The notes below the pieces were generated by a model. That model was not told the DNA's origin. It did no database searches and worked only from the letters and a program-made list of their open reading frames with translations. From JAENVU01 sp963756815 (lineage in GTDB: Bacteria; Actinomycetota; Acidimicrobiia; IMCC26256; JAENVU01): a stretch of 64,000 nucleotides of DNA. This document shows, piece by piece, positions 11,894 to 21,045 of the stretch; the stretch's first letter is position 1; each line of letters begins with the position of its first letter. The position numbers were made by a program, and so were the translations under genes. Location of the stretch: positions 52,357 to 116,356 of the forward strand of contig CAVWPR010000016.1 of assembly GCA_963756815.1 (NCBI GenBank). The letters run 5' to 3'.

Positions 11894-14800
11894 CTACGGC
11901 CTCTCGGCGCGCGAGACCTTCACGGTCACGATCTCGAACGGCCGGAGATCGAGCGCGATCGTGCCGTCCACGCAGGGCACCGACTCGGCGATCTCACGTT
12001 CGAGCAGATCCACGCGGACCGCGGTCGTGTCGGGCCCGGTCGAGATCTGCACGGGTCCGCGCGTCCCCCACGCCTCGGTCACGCGCACGACGAGCGCGTC
12101 CTCGACGTCGGCCTTCTTCACCGCCTCGACGGTCACGTTCGGTCGGTCGACACGAACGATCGACGCGCTCGACGGCCGGCCGCCCGCTTGCGCCGGCGCC
12201 GCCGGCATCGCCGTCAACGGAAGGTTGAACGCCTCGGCCTCGGCGACGACGCCGGCCTCGCGCAGGTCGCCGGCGTGCGGGAGGAGCGCGTACGAGAACC
12301 GGTGCACACCCTGGTCACTCTCCGGATCGGGCCACCCGGGGCTCCGCAGCAGCGACAGCCGCATCACGTTCCCGTGGATGTCGTAGCCGTACTTGCAGTC
12401 GTTGAGGAGCGCGACGCCGTACCCGGGCTCGCTCAGATCGGCCCACCGGTGCGCGCACACCTCGAAGCGGGCGACGTCCCACGACGTGTTCACGTGGGTC
12501 GGCCGCTCGACGTGTCCGTACTGGATCTCGTAGGTCGCGCGCGCGGCGTGGACGTCCACCGGAAACGCCACCTTCAGGAACTTGTGGCGCTCGTGCCAGT
12601 CGACCTCCGTCTCGAAGTCGATGCGACGAGCACCCGCGGCCAGGCGGACCGTCTGCGTGATCGTCGACGCCCCGAAATGACGGACGAACCGCACCGCGGC
12701 ACGGAGCGGGCCGGTCTCCACGATCTCGATGGAGGTGACGTCGGTGAGATCGACGAGCTGGTCGAGGTAGTCGATGTCGACGTTCCACACGTCGAACTCG
12801 CGCGGACGGTCGTCATGGAGCTGGAACCGGTTGGCGGTCGCCCCGGGCGCGACGACCTCGCGATCGTGCTCCTTGTCGTACACGGAGGTGAGCACGCCCG
12901 CGCCGTCCCAGGCGACGCGCAGGAGCTCGTTCTCGAACCCGCGTTCCGACACCGAGACTGCAGGGATCGACGGGCGCGGCGCGTCGAGGTCGATCGTGGA
13001 GTAGCCGCACGCGGGGACCGCCACGGGGACGAGCTCCGGCTCCCCGTTCGTGGTGAGCTCGACGAGCTCCCGCCGGTCACGCGACGCGGCGTTGAACACC
13101 ACGACGGGTCTCGTCATGCCCGTGGTGTCGATCCGCTCGACGATCGCCCGCTGCGCGGTGGCCACGAGCTCGCACGCGACCTCGGCGACGTGCGCGTGGT
13201 CGCGGAGGCTCTCCTCGTTGACCCAGTGGATGCTCGAGCCCGGGATGATGTCGTGGAACTGGTTCAGCAGCAGCAGCTTCCACAGCTCGTCGAGCGTCGC
13301 GTCGGGATACCCGTCCCAGCCGTCCGTCTGGGCCGCAGCGACCGACCACAGCTCGGCGGCGCGCAGCGCGTGCTCGTTCTCCCGGTTCGCGCGCTTGATC
13401 GGTCCGTTGGTCGTGTACGTGCCCCGGTGGTACTCGAGGTAGAGCTCGCCGACCCAGACCGGCACGTCGGGCGCCTCCGCCCGAACGTCGTCCCAGAACG
13501 ACGCGACGGTGTCCATCTCGACGTGCGGCACACCGTCGAGGTCCTGCATGCGGCGCGCCGATTCCAGCATCGCCCGCGTCGGTCCCCCGCCGCCGTCCCC
13601 GAACCCGAACGGGTACAGCGAGCGGCGTGACACGTCCTTCTGCGCGAACTGCCGGTCGCCCTTCAGGAGCTCGAGCACGCTCATGTCGCCGTTGTAGGTG
13701 TCGGCGGGCGGGAAGTGTGCGAGCGTGCGCGTGCCGTCGATGCCCTCCCACCAGAACGTGCTGTGCGGGAACCGGTTCGTCTCGCTCCACGACATCTTCT
13801 GCGTCACGAACGACGTCACCCCCGCCGCGGCGAGGATCTGCGGCAGGGCCGCCGAGTAGCCGAACACGTCGGGGAGCCAGAGGTCGGTGGTCTCGCGGCC
13901 GAACTCGTCCATGAAGAAGCGCTTGCCGTGCACGATCTGGCGGACGAGGGACTCGCCCGACGGGATGTTGCAGTCGGCCTCGACCCACATGCTGCCGATC
14001 GGCTCGAACCGGCCGGCGTCCACCTGCTCCCGGATGCGCGCGTAGAGCGACGGGTAGAGCTCCTTCATCCACGCGTACTGCTGCGCCTGGGACGCGGAGA
14101 AGCGGTACTCCGGGAACTCCTCCATGAGCCGCAGCGCGTTCGAGAACGTGCGCGCGCACTTGCGCTTCGTCTCGCGGATCGGCCACAACCAGGCCGAGTC
14201 GATGTGCGCGTGACCGACGGCGCTCACACGTTGCGCGTCGTCGGCGGCCGTCCGGGCGAGGGCCGGGGCCAGGGCAGCGCGCGCCGACGCCGCCGAACCT
14301 GCGACGTCTTCGACGTCGATCGCCGCGCACGCCGCGACGAGTGCGGACCGCAGCTCCGACACCCGCGCCTCGTCCGGGTCCGGAACGCCGAACGGCAGGC
14401 TGTTGCGCAGCGGGTTGTCGGCCAGCGTCGTGTTGATGACCATCATGTCGAGCAGCTGCGCCAGCACCCGCAGATCGAAGAAGAGGGCTTCGACGTCGCG
14501 GTGCACGACGGCGAGCTCGGCCTGACCGAGCCGGTAGATCGCCGGACCGGCGTAGTCCGGCATCAGCAACGGCCACGGCGTGGTCGACCACGGCGGGATC
14601 GGATTGGCCGCGGCCTCGATCAGCAGGTCGATCGTCTCGCCGCCGGCCGCGGTCGGCGCGACGACATGTTCCCGGTGCTTCAGGTGCAGGCCCTGGACCG
14701 GCTGGTCGCCCTCCCAGATCTGTCCCTCGGCGGTGAAGCCGACCATGTCGGCGCCTCCGAGGTCGACGAGCGCCACGACCTCCGAGCCCTTCCACGCGTG

Positions 14801-15034
14801 CGGGATCTCGCCGCGCATCCGGAACCAGGTGGTGTCCCAGGCGCCGCCCCACGGCTCCCCGAGCCCGAACGGCTCGTACGGACGCGCCCGCGCCTCCTCG
14901 ACGCCGATCGGCTCGCCGTGCACGTGGTGCGCGGACACGGTGAGGGGCACACGCTCGCCGTGGATCGCCGGTCGGACGACCGTCCTGGCGATCCGGTCGA
15001 TCTGCTGGCGGGCCGCTTCATCGTGCTCGGGCAC
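11894..15034 (-). CDS. alpha-mannosidase, glycoside hydrolase family 38
   Basis: 1046 residues, an intact frame. Family GH38 retaining zinc enzyme. The metal-binding GHAHIDSAW lies at 274-282 and the catalytic nucleophile Asp389 in WLPDVFGYS; the DCNIPSGE segment at 354-361 is also typical. The C-terminal half is the usual GH38 beta-sandwich region. No signal peptide, so it is cytoplasmic, probably trimming mannosides taken up or released during turnover of mannose-containing glycans. Length matches bacterial GH38 proteins of the YbgG/MngB type but with an N-terminal extension of ~260 residues that is standard in the long subfamily. Confidence 0.95.
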   Translation of the reverse strand: MPEHDEAARQQIDRIARTVVRPAIHGERVPLTVSAHHVHGEPIGVEEARARPYEPFGLGEPWGGAWDTTWFRMRGEIPHAWKGSEVVALVDLGGADMVGFTAEGQIWEGDQPVQGLHLKHREHVVAPTAAGGETIDLLIEAAANPIPPWSTTPWPLLMPDYAGPAIYRLGQAELAVVHRDVEALFFDLRVLAQLLDMMVINTTLADNPLRNSLPFGVPDPDEARVSELRSALVAACAAIDVEDVAGSAASARAALAPALARTAADDAQRVSAVGHAHIDSAWLWPIRETKRKCARTFSNALRLMEEFPEYRFSASQAQQYAWMKELYPSLYARIREQVDAGRFEPIGSMWVEADCNIPSGESLVRQIVHGKRFFMDEFGRETTDLWLPDVFGYSAALPQILAAAGVTSFVTQKMSWSETNRFPHSTFWWEGIDGTRTLAHFPPADTYNGDMSVLELLKGDRQFAQKDVSRRSLYPFGFGDGGGGPTRAMLESARRMQDLDGVPHVEMDTVASFWDDVRAEAPDVPVWVGELYLEYHRGTYTTNGPIKRANRENEHALRAAELWSVAAAQTDGWDGYPDATLDELWKLLLLNQFHDIIPGSSIHWVNEESLRDHAHVAEVACELVATAQRAIVERIDTTGMTRPVVVFNAASRDRRELVELTTNGEPELVPVAVPACGYSTIDLDAPRPSIPAVSVSERGFENELLRVAWDGAGVLTSVYDKEHDREVVAPGATANRFQLHDDRPREFDVWNVDIDYLDQLVDLTDVTSIEIVETGPLRAAVRFVRHFGASTITQTVRLAAGARRIDFETEVDWHERHKFLKVAFPVDVHAARATYEIQYGHVERPTHVNTSWDVARFEVCAHRWADLSEPGYGVALLNDCKYGYDIHGNVMRLSLLRSPGWPDPESDQGVHRFSYALLPHAGDLREAGVVAEAEAFNLPLTAMPAAPAQAGGRPSSASIVRVDRPNVTVEAVKKADVEDALVVRVTEAWGTRGPVQISTGPDTTAVRVDLLEREIAESVPCVDGTIALDLRPFEIVTVKVSRAERP

Positions 15035-15366
15035 CGTCCCACGCTAGGGCACCCCGGCGCCGAGTCACCCGAGCGGCGTGTTCCGCGAAGGCACCGGGAT
15101 CTGGGAATCACGCGTCCGCCGACGCGCGTCCGTCGCCGTCGATCATCACGGTGCGTTGATGTCACCCGACGCGTCTGGGACTGAGGTCACGCTGACCGTG
15201 ACGCTGATCCCAGTCGCGGCAGTGACGACTGCTTCCGAGCGGCGTCTGGGACTGAGGTCACGCTCAGCGTGACGCTGACCCCAAACGCTGGGCACCTCGT
15301 CGAGCCACCCAGGCGTGATGTCACCCGATGGTTCCGCGGAGCACTCCGCTGCAGCGCCGACCGGCG
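15035..15366. repeat. intergenic region with two copies of a hairpin repeat
   Basis: No gene is seen in these 332 bp. Two near-identical ~42-bp units at 15171-15212 and 15242-15283 begin GCGTCTGGGACTGAGGTCAC. Each folds: in unit 1 the outer arms CTGGGA/TCCCAG and inner arms GTCACG/CGTGAC pair around CTGAC; in unit 2 GTCACGCT/AGCGTGAC pair around one base. A second short repeat, GATGTCACCCGA, occurs at about 15158 and 15316. The units lie behind the epimerase gene on the minus strand, where they could end transcription, or they are a dispersed palindromic repeat. Confidence 0.75.
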
Positions 15367-15906
15367 CTACTCCGGGACGAGGTCGGCCGGGATGTCGGCG
15401 ACGCGCGGGTTGGCGCGATCGCGATCCGAGAGGATCGGGGCGTCACCGGGCCACGGGATGTCGAGCGCCGGGTCGTCCCAGGCCACGCCGAGCTCGTCGG
15501 CCGGGTTGTAGTAGTTGTCGACGAGGTAGGTGATGGTCGCGTCCGTGATCGCGTAGAACCCGTGTGCCACACCACGCGGGATGTAGAGCCCCCGGTGCGC
15601 CTCGCCGTCGAGCTCCACGGCGAGCGACTTTCCTCGCGTTCGGGACGACTGCCGGAGGTCGTGCAGACCGGCGAGGACGCGACCGAACGGCACGTACCAG
15701 TAGTCGGCCTGGAAGCGGTGGTAGTGCAGGCCGACGAGCGTGTTCGCCTGACGGTCGGCGCGGTTGCCCTGCACCATCATCGGCGAGCCCTCGGGCAGCC
15801 ACTCCTGGCGGAACGTCTCCGCGAAGAAGCCGCGCGGGTCCTTCCACAGCGTCGGCTCGACCACGACCACACCGTCGATGACCGTGCTCGGTGTCACGTC
15901 AGCCAC
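15367..15906 (-). CDS. dTDP-4-dehydrorhamnose 3,5-epimerase family protein
   Basis: 179 residues, cupin fold. The pattern DPRGFFAETFR, the GLHYH segment with the likely catalytic base histidine, and IPRGVAHGFY match the RmlC family, which epimerizes C3 and C5 of dTDP-4-keto-6-deoxyglucose. The usual other rhamnose genes (rmlA, rmlB, rmlD) are not adjacent, so it may act in a different dTDP-sugar route. It starts at ATG 15906, one base after the flavin-reductase stop region, so it is cotranscribed with the reductase and the metallo-hydrolase upstream. Confidence 0.8.
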   Translation of the reverse strand: MADVTPSTVIDGVVVVEPTLWKDPRGFFAETFRQEWLPEGSPMMVQGNRADRQANTLVGLHYHRFQADYWYVPFGRVLAGLHDLRQSSRTRGKSLAVELDGEAHRGLYIPRGVAHGFYAITDATITYLVDNYYNPADELGVAWDDPALDIPWPGDAPILSDRDRANPRVADIPADLVPE

Positions 15907-15907
15907 G

Positions 15908-16405
15908 TCATTCGCTCCCGAGAAGTCGGCCGTACCGGCCCTGATAGAAGATGAGGGGTCCCGCGTCGGCGGTGAGACCGAGGTCCTGCACGCGACCCAG
16001 CACGATCACGTGGTCGCCGGCCTCGATGACCTGCTCGAGGGTGCAGTCGAGGAACGCATGCACGTCCTCGAGGATCGGGCCGAGGCTCCCGATCCGCCAC
16101 GCCACCTGACCGAACCGGTCGGCGCCGCGCGTCGCGAAGAGCTGCGAGATCGGCTCCTGGTGCTCGTCGAGCACGTTGACGGTGAAGTGCCCGGCCCGCT
16201 CGATGCGTGGCCACGTGGTCGACGACTTCGCGGCGCAGAACAGCACGAGCGGGGGGTCGAGCGAGACCGAGGTGAAGGAGTTGGCCGCGAGACCGACGGG
16301 CTCGTCGCCGTCCATGGCGGTGATCACGGTGATGCCGGTGGCGAAGTGACCGAGCACGGCGCGGAACGACGCCGCGTCCGGGCCGATCACGTCGGGTTCG
16401 CTCAT
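15908..16405 (-). CDS. flavin reductase-like FMN-binding split-barrel protein
   Basis: 165 residues. The opening FRAVLGHFATGITVIT, the FMN-loop GLAANSFTSVSLDPPLV and the later FYQGRYGRL are the pattern of the HpaC/NtaB flavin reductase family, which supplies reduced FMN or FAD to two-component monooxygenases. No oxygenase partner is beside it; the Baeyer-Villiger enzyme in this window uses NADPH directly and does not need it. Sits in a leftward run with the metallo-hydrolase (17 bp upstream) and the epimerase (overlapping junction). Confidence 0.85.
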   Translation of the reverse strand: MSEPDVIGPDAASFRAVLGHFATGITVITAMDGDEPVGLAANSFTSVSLDPPLVLFCAAKSSTTWPRIERAGHFTVNVLDEHQEPISQLFATRGADRFGQVAWRIGSLGPILEDVHAFLDCTLEQVIEAGDHVIVLGRVQDLGLTADAGPLIFYQGRYGRLLGSE

Positions 16406-16422
16406 GCGGAGCTCCGGGGAGG

Positions 16423-17298
16423 TCAGGCGCCGGTCGGGAACCGCAGGACCATACCCTCGGCCGCGGCGACCACCTCGGCCCCGTCGACTGCGGCCGAACG
16501 CTCCTGCGCCTCGCGCTCGAGCTGGTCGACCATGTCGTCGCCGTGGGCAGGGTCGTGGTGGAACAGCGCCACGGTGCGCGCGCCTGACTGCTTGGCCACG
16601 TGCAGGGCGTAGTCCACGGTGCAATGCCCCCAGTGGCGCTTCATCTCGAACTCGCTCGGCGTGTGCTGGGCGTCGTGGATCAGCAGGTCCACACCGTCGC
16701 AGAGCTCGAGCACCTCGTCGGGGATGAAGTCGTCGCTCTGGCCGATCCCGCAACCCTGGCCGTGGTCGGACAGGTAGGCGACGGTCACGCCGTGCCAGTC
16801 GACGCGGTACCCGAGGGTGGGGCCCACGTGGCGGATCCAGCGCGACCGGACCTTGGCGTCGTGCACCGGGAAGTCGTCGTCGCCGGCGTCGTGGAAGAGC
16901 ACCGCGCCCTCGAGCTGGTCCGGCCGGATGGGGAAGTACGGCGGCCGCATCATCCCCTCGAACACCTCGGCGAGCGGCCCGTCCTGCTGGCGGGGGCCGT
17001 AGACGTCGACGACGTTGCCGGGGATGTGCAGCGGGACGAAGAAGGGCAGTCCCTGCACATGGTCCCAGTGCAGGTGACTCAGGAGCATCGTGCCCTGGAA
17101 CCCCTGGGCGCCCCCGTTCTCCAACAGCTGGGTGCCGTAGTTGCGCAGGCCCGTGCCGAGGTCGAACACGATGGGTGGCAGCCCCTCGCACTCCAGCGCC
17201 ACACACGAGGTGTTGCCGCCGTAGCGAGCCAGGTGCTCGCCGTCGCACGGCGTCGAGCCCCGTACGCCGTGGAACGTCACCGTCAGGTCGGCCGTCAC
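16423..17298 (-). CDS. MBL-fold metallo-hydrolase, phosphodiesterase-like
   Basis: 291 residues. Begins with LTVTFHGVRGSTPCDG and GGNTSCV, the N-terminal signature of the phnP/cyclic-nucleotide phosphodiesterase-like MBL group, followed by the zinc motif HLHWDH and, further on, LSDHG, IHDAQH and GHCTVDYALHVA with additional metal ligands. Likely hydrolyses a phosphodiester or related bond; substrate unknown. GTG 17298 is preferred because the family begins right there; ATG 17328 would add ten residues. Confidence 0.85.
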   Translation of the reverse strand: MTADLTVTFHGVRGSTPCDGEHLARYGGNTSCVALECEGLPPIVFDLGTGLRNYGTQLLENGGAQGFQGTMLLSHLHWDHVQGLPFFVPLHIPGNVVDVYGPRQQDGPLAEVFEGMMRPPYFPIRPDQLEGAVLFHDAGDDDFPVHDAKVRSRWIRHVGPTLGYRVDWHGVTVAYLSDHGQGCGIGQSDDFIPDEVLELCDGVDLLIHDAQHTPSEFEMKRHWGHCTVDYALHVAKQSGARTVALFHHDPAHGDDMVDQLEREAQERSAAVDGAEVVAAAEGMVLRFPTGA

Positions 17299-17377
17299 GG
17301 CGGGGCAGACTAGCCAGATTGCGCCCATGTGAACACCGGCCGAACGTCACGTTCCGTGATGTTGGTGGGGCGTTGTC

Positions 17378-18274
17378 TCAGCTGAGGACCCGCTTGCGGA
17401 AGCCGGAGAGGCCCGCCCACATGAAGAGCACGAGGAACCCGAACATCGCCGGGTACACCGCCCAGAGGCTCATGTGGGCGCCCGTGGTGAGCGCGGCGCG
17501 GAACCCCTCGCACATGTAGACGAGCGGGTTGAGCAGCACGAGCTTCTGCAACCACGGGATCGGCGCCAGCGACTTCCACGGGTAGTAGATGCAGCCGAGC
17601 ATGGTGAGCGGGATGACGATGATGCCGAAGAGCATCGGCACGGTGCGCGGCTCGAACCGGGTGCCGAACGACAGGCCGAGCGCCCCGCACATCAGGCACG
17701 CGAGTGGCGTGAGCGTGAGCAGCACCGGCCAGTTGATCGACAGGTGCACCGGCGTGGCGGGCACGATCGCGGCGATCGGGAACACGAGCAGCGCGCTCAC
17801 CGCGCTGTTGATCGCGCCGGCGACGACCTTCTCCGCGGCGACGAGGTCCACCGGCAGCGGCGCGAGGACACGGTCCTCGATCTCGCGCGTGTACCCGAAC
17901 TCCTGCACCATCGGCAGCGCCACCGACTGGATGCCCTGGAACATGATCGCGAGCCCGACGACACCGGCCACGAGCGCGGTCGAGAACTGCTCGGCTCCGG
18001 CGCTGCCGCCGATGCCCTGGCCGATCTTCGGGAAGACGTAGGCGAACACGAACACGAGCAGGAGGGGCTGGAGCAGGGTCCGGGGCAGGAACTCCTTCCA
18101 GTTCTTGATGAGCACGACGAGGTCGCGCAGCAGCAGCGCGCCGAACGCGACCCGCGATGCCGACGTCGGCGTGCGCTCGGGCACCAGCTCGGCGCGGGTG
18201 GCGAACGTGGAGGCCGGGGCGACGGCGGCGTCCGGCGTCACGAGGTCGGGACGGCTGGGCGTATCGGTGCTCAT
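17378..18274 (-). CDS. ABC-2 type transporter permease
   Basis: 298 residues with six predicted membrane helices after an N-terminal cytoplasmic segment of ~45 residues. The pattern of the helices, the EFGYTREIEDRVLAPLP loop and CIYYPW identify an ABC-2 membrane subunit of the DrrB/NodJ type. ATG 18274 overlaps the stop of the ATPase gene by ATGA. Together they form an exporter for drugs, lipids or glycan precursors; the substrate cannot be read from sequence. Confidence 0.88.
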   Translation of the reverse strand: MSTDTPSRPDLVTPDAAVAPASTFATRAELVPERTPTSASRVAFGALLLRDLVVLIKNWKEFLPRTLLQPLLLVFVFAYVFPKIGQGIGGSAGAEQFSTALVAGVVGLAIMFQGIQSVALPMVQEFGYTREIEDRVLAPLPVDLVAAEKVVAGAINSAVSALLVFPIAAIVPATPVHLSINWPVLLTLTPLACLMCGALGLSFGTRFEPRTVPMLFGIIVIPLTMLGCIYYPWKSLAPIPWLQKLVLLNPLVYMCEGFRAALTTGAHMSLWAVYPAMFGFLVLFMWAGLSGFRKRVLS

Positions 18275-19218
18275 TCGCGCAGCTCCTTGCCGGTGAGGTC
18301 GATGAAGACGGTCTCGAGGGTCGGCGCCGACGACGCCACGTCGCGCACGGCGTTGCCCGCGGACTCGGCCAGCTCGAAGATGCGGGGCAGGATGCCGGAG
18401 GTCTCCGCGCACCACAGGTGGATCACACCGTCGAGCACCTCCACACGCGAGACGCCGTCGATCTGCTCGCCGAGGATCGCCGCGAGGTGTTCGAGGTCGC
18501 CGTCGGCCTGCACGGTGATCATCGCGTCGGCGCCGACCGACCGCTTCAGCGCCTCGGGGGTGTCGAGGGCGAGCATGCGGCCGTGGTCGATGATGGCGAG
18601 GCGGTTGCAGAGCTGGTCCGCCTCCTCCATGTAGTGCGTCGTGAGGAGGATCGTCTGCCCGTCGACGTGCAGCTCGCCGAGGATCTCCCACAGCGCGATG
18701 CGGCTCTGCGGGTCGAGGCCGGCGGTCGGCTCGTCGAGGAAGAGGATCGTGGGCCGGTGCATGATCGCCCGCGCCACCATGAGCCGCTGCGCCATCCCGC
18801 CAGAGAGCGCGAGCACCGGCACGCTCGCGCGGTCGGTGAGCCGGAACCGCGTGAGCAGGCGGTTGGCCTCGGCCTTCGCCGTCTTCGCGTTCATCCCGAA
18901 GAACCGGCCGTGGAAGTAGAGGTTCTCGAACACGCTGAGCGAGCGGTCGAGCGTGTTGGTCTGGGGCACCACGCCGATCAGCTGCTTCGCCGCCGTCGGG
19001 TGGGCGACGACGTCCACGCCCCCGACGAGCGCGCGGCCGCCCGTGGGGATCACGCGCGTGGTGAGCATCCCCGCGGTCGTCGTCTTGCCCGCGCCGTTCG
19101 GGCCGAGCAGCCCGAAGATCTCCCCCGCGTGCACCTCGAGGTCCAGCTGGTCGACGGCGAGGATGCCGCCCGGGTAGGTCTTGGAGAGCTCCTCGGTGCG
19201 AATGACCACGTCGTCCAT
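18271..19218 (-). CDS. ABC transporter ATPase, DrrA type
   Basis: 315 residues. Walker A GPNGAGKTT, signature LSGGMAQRL, Walker B ILFLDEPTAGLD and H-loop TTHYMEE are all intact. The C-terminal ~90 residues with APTLETVFIDLTG are the extension found in DrrA/CcmA-like ATPases that act with ABC-2 permeases. Start ATG 19218; translationally coupled to the permease. Divergent from the hydrolase gene at 19281 with 62 bp between them, which must hold both promoters. Confidence 0.92.
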   Translation of the reverse strand: MDDVVIRTEELSKTYPGGILAVDQLDLEVHAGEIFGLLGPNGAGKTTTAGMLTTRVIPTGGRALVGGVDVVAHPTAAKQLIGVVPQTNTLDRSLSVFENLYFHGRFFGMNAKTAKAEANRLLTRFRLTDRASVPVLALSGGMAQRLMVARAIMHRPTILFLDEPTAGLDPQSRIALWEILGELHVDGQTILLTTHYMEEADQLCNRLAIIDHGRMLALDTPEALKRSVGADAMITVQADGDLEHLAAILGEQIDGVSRVEVLDGVIHLWCAETSGILPRIFELAESAGNAVRDVASSAPTLETVFIDLTGKELRE

Positions 19219-19280
19219 CGAGGTCGAACCTACTGCGCGCCCGTGACCGCAGATCCAGGCGTCACGTACCTTTCTCGGCC

Positions 19281-20162
19281 ATGACCGAACCAGCGCGCCT
19301 GACCGTCGCCGACATCGAGTTCGCCTACCTGGAGGCCGGGCCCGCCGACGGGCCGCTCGCCCTCTGCCTGCACGGGTTCCCCGACCACGCGCCCACCTGG
19401 GAGCCACTGATGCGCGACCTCGCCGGCGCCGGCTACCACGCGGTCGCGCCGTGGATGCGGGGCTACGCGCCCACCGGGCTCGCGCCGGACGGCAACTACC
19501 AGGTCGCGTCGCTGGCCCTCGATGCGATCGGCATCGCCGACGCGCTCGCGGGCGACGCGGACGCGGTGCTGATCGGCCATGACTGGGGCGCGATCGCGTC
19601 GTACACCGCGGTCGGCCATCGGCCCGACCGGTTCCGGAAGCTCGTGACGCTCGCGGTACCCCACACCGGCGCGCTCGGCGCGGTGTTCCTCTCCCCGGTC
19701 CAGCTGCAGCGCTCGTTCTACATGTTCGTGTTCCAGACGCCACTGGCGGAGATGGTGGTGCCGAACGACGACTTCGCGTTCATCGACTACCTGTGGAGCT
19801 ACTGGTCGCCGGGGTACACCCCTGACCCCGCGTTCATGCGCGCGCTCAAGGACACGCTCGCCTCGCCAGGCTCCACCGAGGCCGCGATCGGCTACTACCG
19901 CGCCATGCTCGGGACGACGCCGCCCGACCCGACGCTCGCCGAGGTCTCGGCCGCGGGCAACGGCCCGATGCCGATCCCGACGCTGTACCTCCACGGACGG
20001 GACGACGGCTGCATGGGCGTCGAGCTCGCCGACCGCGACACGCTCGATGCGCTGTTGCCGCCCGGGTCCGACGTCCAGATCGTTCCCGCGAGCGGCCACT
20101 TCCTCCATCTCGAGCAGCCCGCCGACGTGAACGCGCGGATCCTGGAATTCCTCACGCACTGA
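19281..20162 (+). CDS. alpha/beta hydrolase, epoxide hydrolase-like
   Basis: 293 residues. Oxyanion segment LHGFPDHAPTW, nucleophile elbow GHDWGA with Asp (as in epoxide hydrolases and haloalkane dehalogenases, not Ser), and the C-terminal catalytic His in SGHFLHLE. A cap domain with WSYWSPGY lies between. The Asp nucleophile favours an epoxide or haloalkane substrate. Intact frame. Followed by a strong palindrome and then the convergent SDR gene. Confidence 0.85.
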   Translation: MTEPARLTVADIEFAYLEAGPADGPLALCLHGFPDHAPTWEPLMRDLAGAGYHAVAPWMRGYAPTGLAPDGNYQVASLALDAIGIADALAGDADAVLIGHDWGAIASYTAVGHRPDRFRKLVTLAVPHTGALGAVFLSPVQLQRSFYMFVFQTPLAEMVVPNDDFAFIDYLWSYWSPGYTPDPAFMRALKDTLASPGSTEAAIGYYRAMLGTTPPDPTLAEVSAAGNGPMPIPTLYLHGRDDGCMGVELADRDTLDALLPPGSDVQIVPASGHFLHLEQPADVNARILEFLTH

Positions 20163-20166
20163 CGCG

Positions 20167-20217
20167 CGTTCTCGCACGCGAGCGCACGCCCTGGCGTGCA
20201 CGTCGTGTGCGCGAACG
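20167..20217. repeat. REP-like palindrome, copy 1
   Basis: A 51-bp imperfect palindrome between two convergent genes. Core arms GCACGCC (20184-20190) and GGCGTGC (20193-20199) with a CT loop, flanked by outer arms CGTTCTCGCAC and GTGCGCGAACG. The same design, with the same outer and core arms, recurs at 39234-39283. May act as a bidirectional terminator or be a mobile palindromic repeat. Confidence 0.75.
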
Positions 20218-20218
20218 A

Positions 20219-20998
20219 TCAGGCGCCGCCGAGCTTGTGGAGCTCGGGGTAGCCCTTGTGCATCGACGCGCCGTCGACGAACAGGGTGTCGCCGCTCACC
20301 CAGCGCGCGTCGTCGCTCACCAGGAAGACCGCGACGTCGGCGATGTCGTCCGGCTGGCCCGCGCGGCCCATGGGCGTCGCCGCGACGTACGCGTCACGGA
20401 TCGCCGGAACCACCTGGGTGAAGGCGGTCAGCGGGGTGTCGACGAACCCGGGGCCGATCGCGCAGACGCGCACTCCCGCGGGTCCGAGCTCCATCGCTGC
20501 GCACTTCGTGAGCATCTCGACCCCAGCCTTCGCGCAGCAGTAGGCGCTCATCCCCTCCGCCGGCACGCGCGCATTGATCGACGCGATGTTCACGATCGCG
20601 CCGTGGCCCGCCGCTCGCATCACCTGTGCCTCGTGCTTGACGGAGAGCATCACGCCCGTGAGGCAGGTGTCGATCACCGCGCGCCACTCGTCCACGGGGT
20701 GGTCGGCCACGAAGCCGTACGTCCCGAACCCGGCGGCGTTGACGGCCGCGTCGAGCCCGCCGAACTCGTCGACCGCGCGGCGGACGAGCCGCTCGACGTC
20801 GGCCTCCTCGGTCACGTCGATCACCTCGCCGACCGCAGCCGCACCGAGCTCGGCCGTGGCCGCCGCGAGCGGCTCGGCGTTGCGATCACCGAGCACCACG
20901 CGTGCACCCTCGCGCACGAAGCGACGGGCGCACTCGAGCCCGATCCCCGAACCACCGCCCGTGATCACCGCGACCCGACCGTCCAACCGTCCCGTCAC
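20219..20998 (-). CDS. short-chain dehydrogenase/reductase
   Basis: 259 residues. Classical SDR: cofactor site TGGGSGIG near the N-terminus, NAAG, catalytic Ser in IVNIAS and Tyr-Lys in YCCAK, then GPGFVDTPLT. An Asp in the DRNAE position after the second strand favours NAD(H). GTG 20998 gives the standard length. Substrate not predictable. Unusual detail: Cys-Cys inside the YxxxK motif. Confidence 0.9.
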   Translation of the reverse strand: MTGRLDGRVAVITGGGSGIGLECARRFVREGARVVLGDRNAEPLAAATAELGAAAVGEVIDVTEEADVERLVRRAVDEFGGLDAAVNAAGFGTYGFVADHPVDEWRAVIDTCLTGVMLSVKHEAQVMRAAGHGAIVNIASINARVPAEGMSAYCCAKAGVEMLTKCAAMELGPAGVRVCAIGPGFVDTPLTAFTQVVPAIRDAYVAATPMGRAGQPDDIADVAVFLVSDDARWVSGDTLFVDGASMHKGYPELHKLGGA

Positions 20999-21045
20999 CG
21001 AATCCCCCTCGTCCGCGGACGGGCGCCGTCCGCTGTCGCCGGTGA

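Noticed and set aside
15367..15906. Rhamnose biosynthesis operon
   Set aside because: Only the epimerase-like gene is present; flavin reductase and metallo-hydrolase neighbours do not belong to that pathway.
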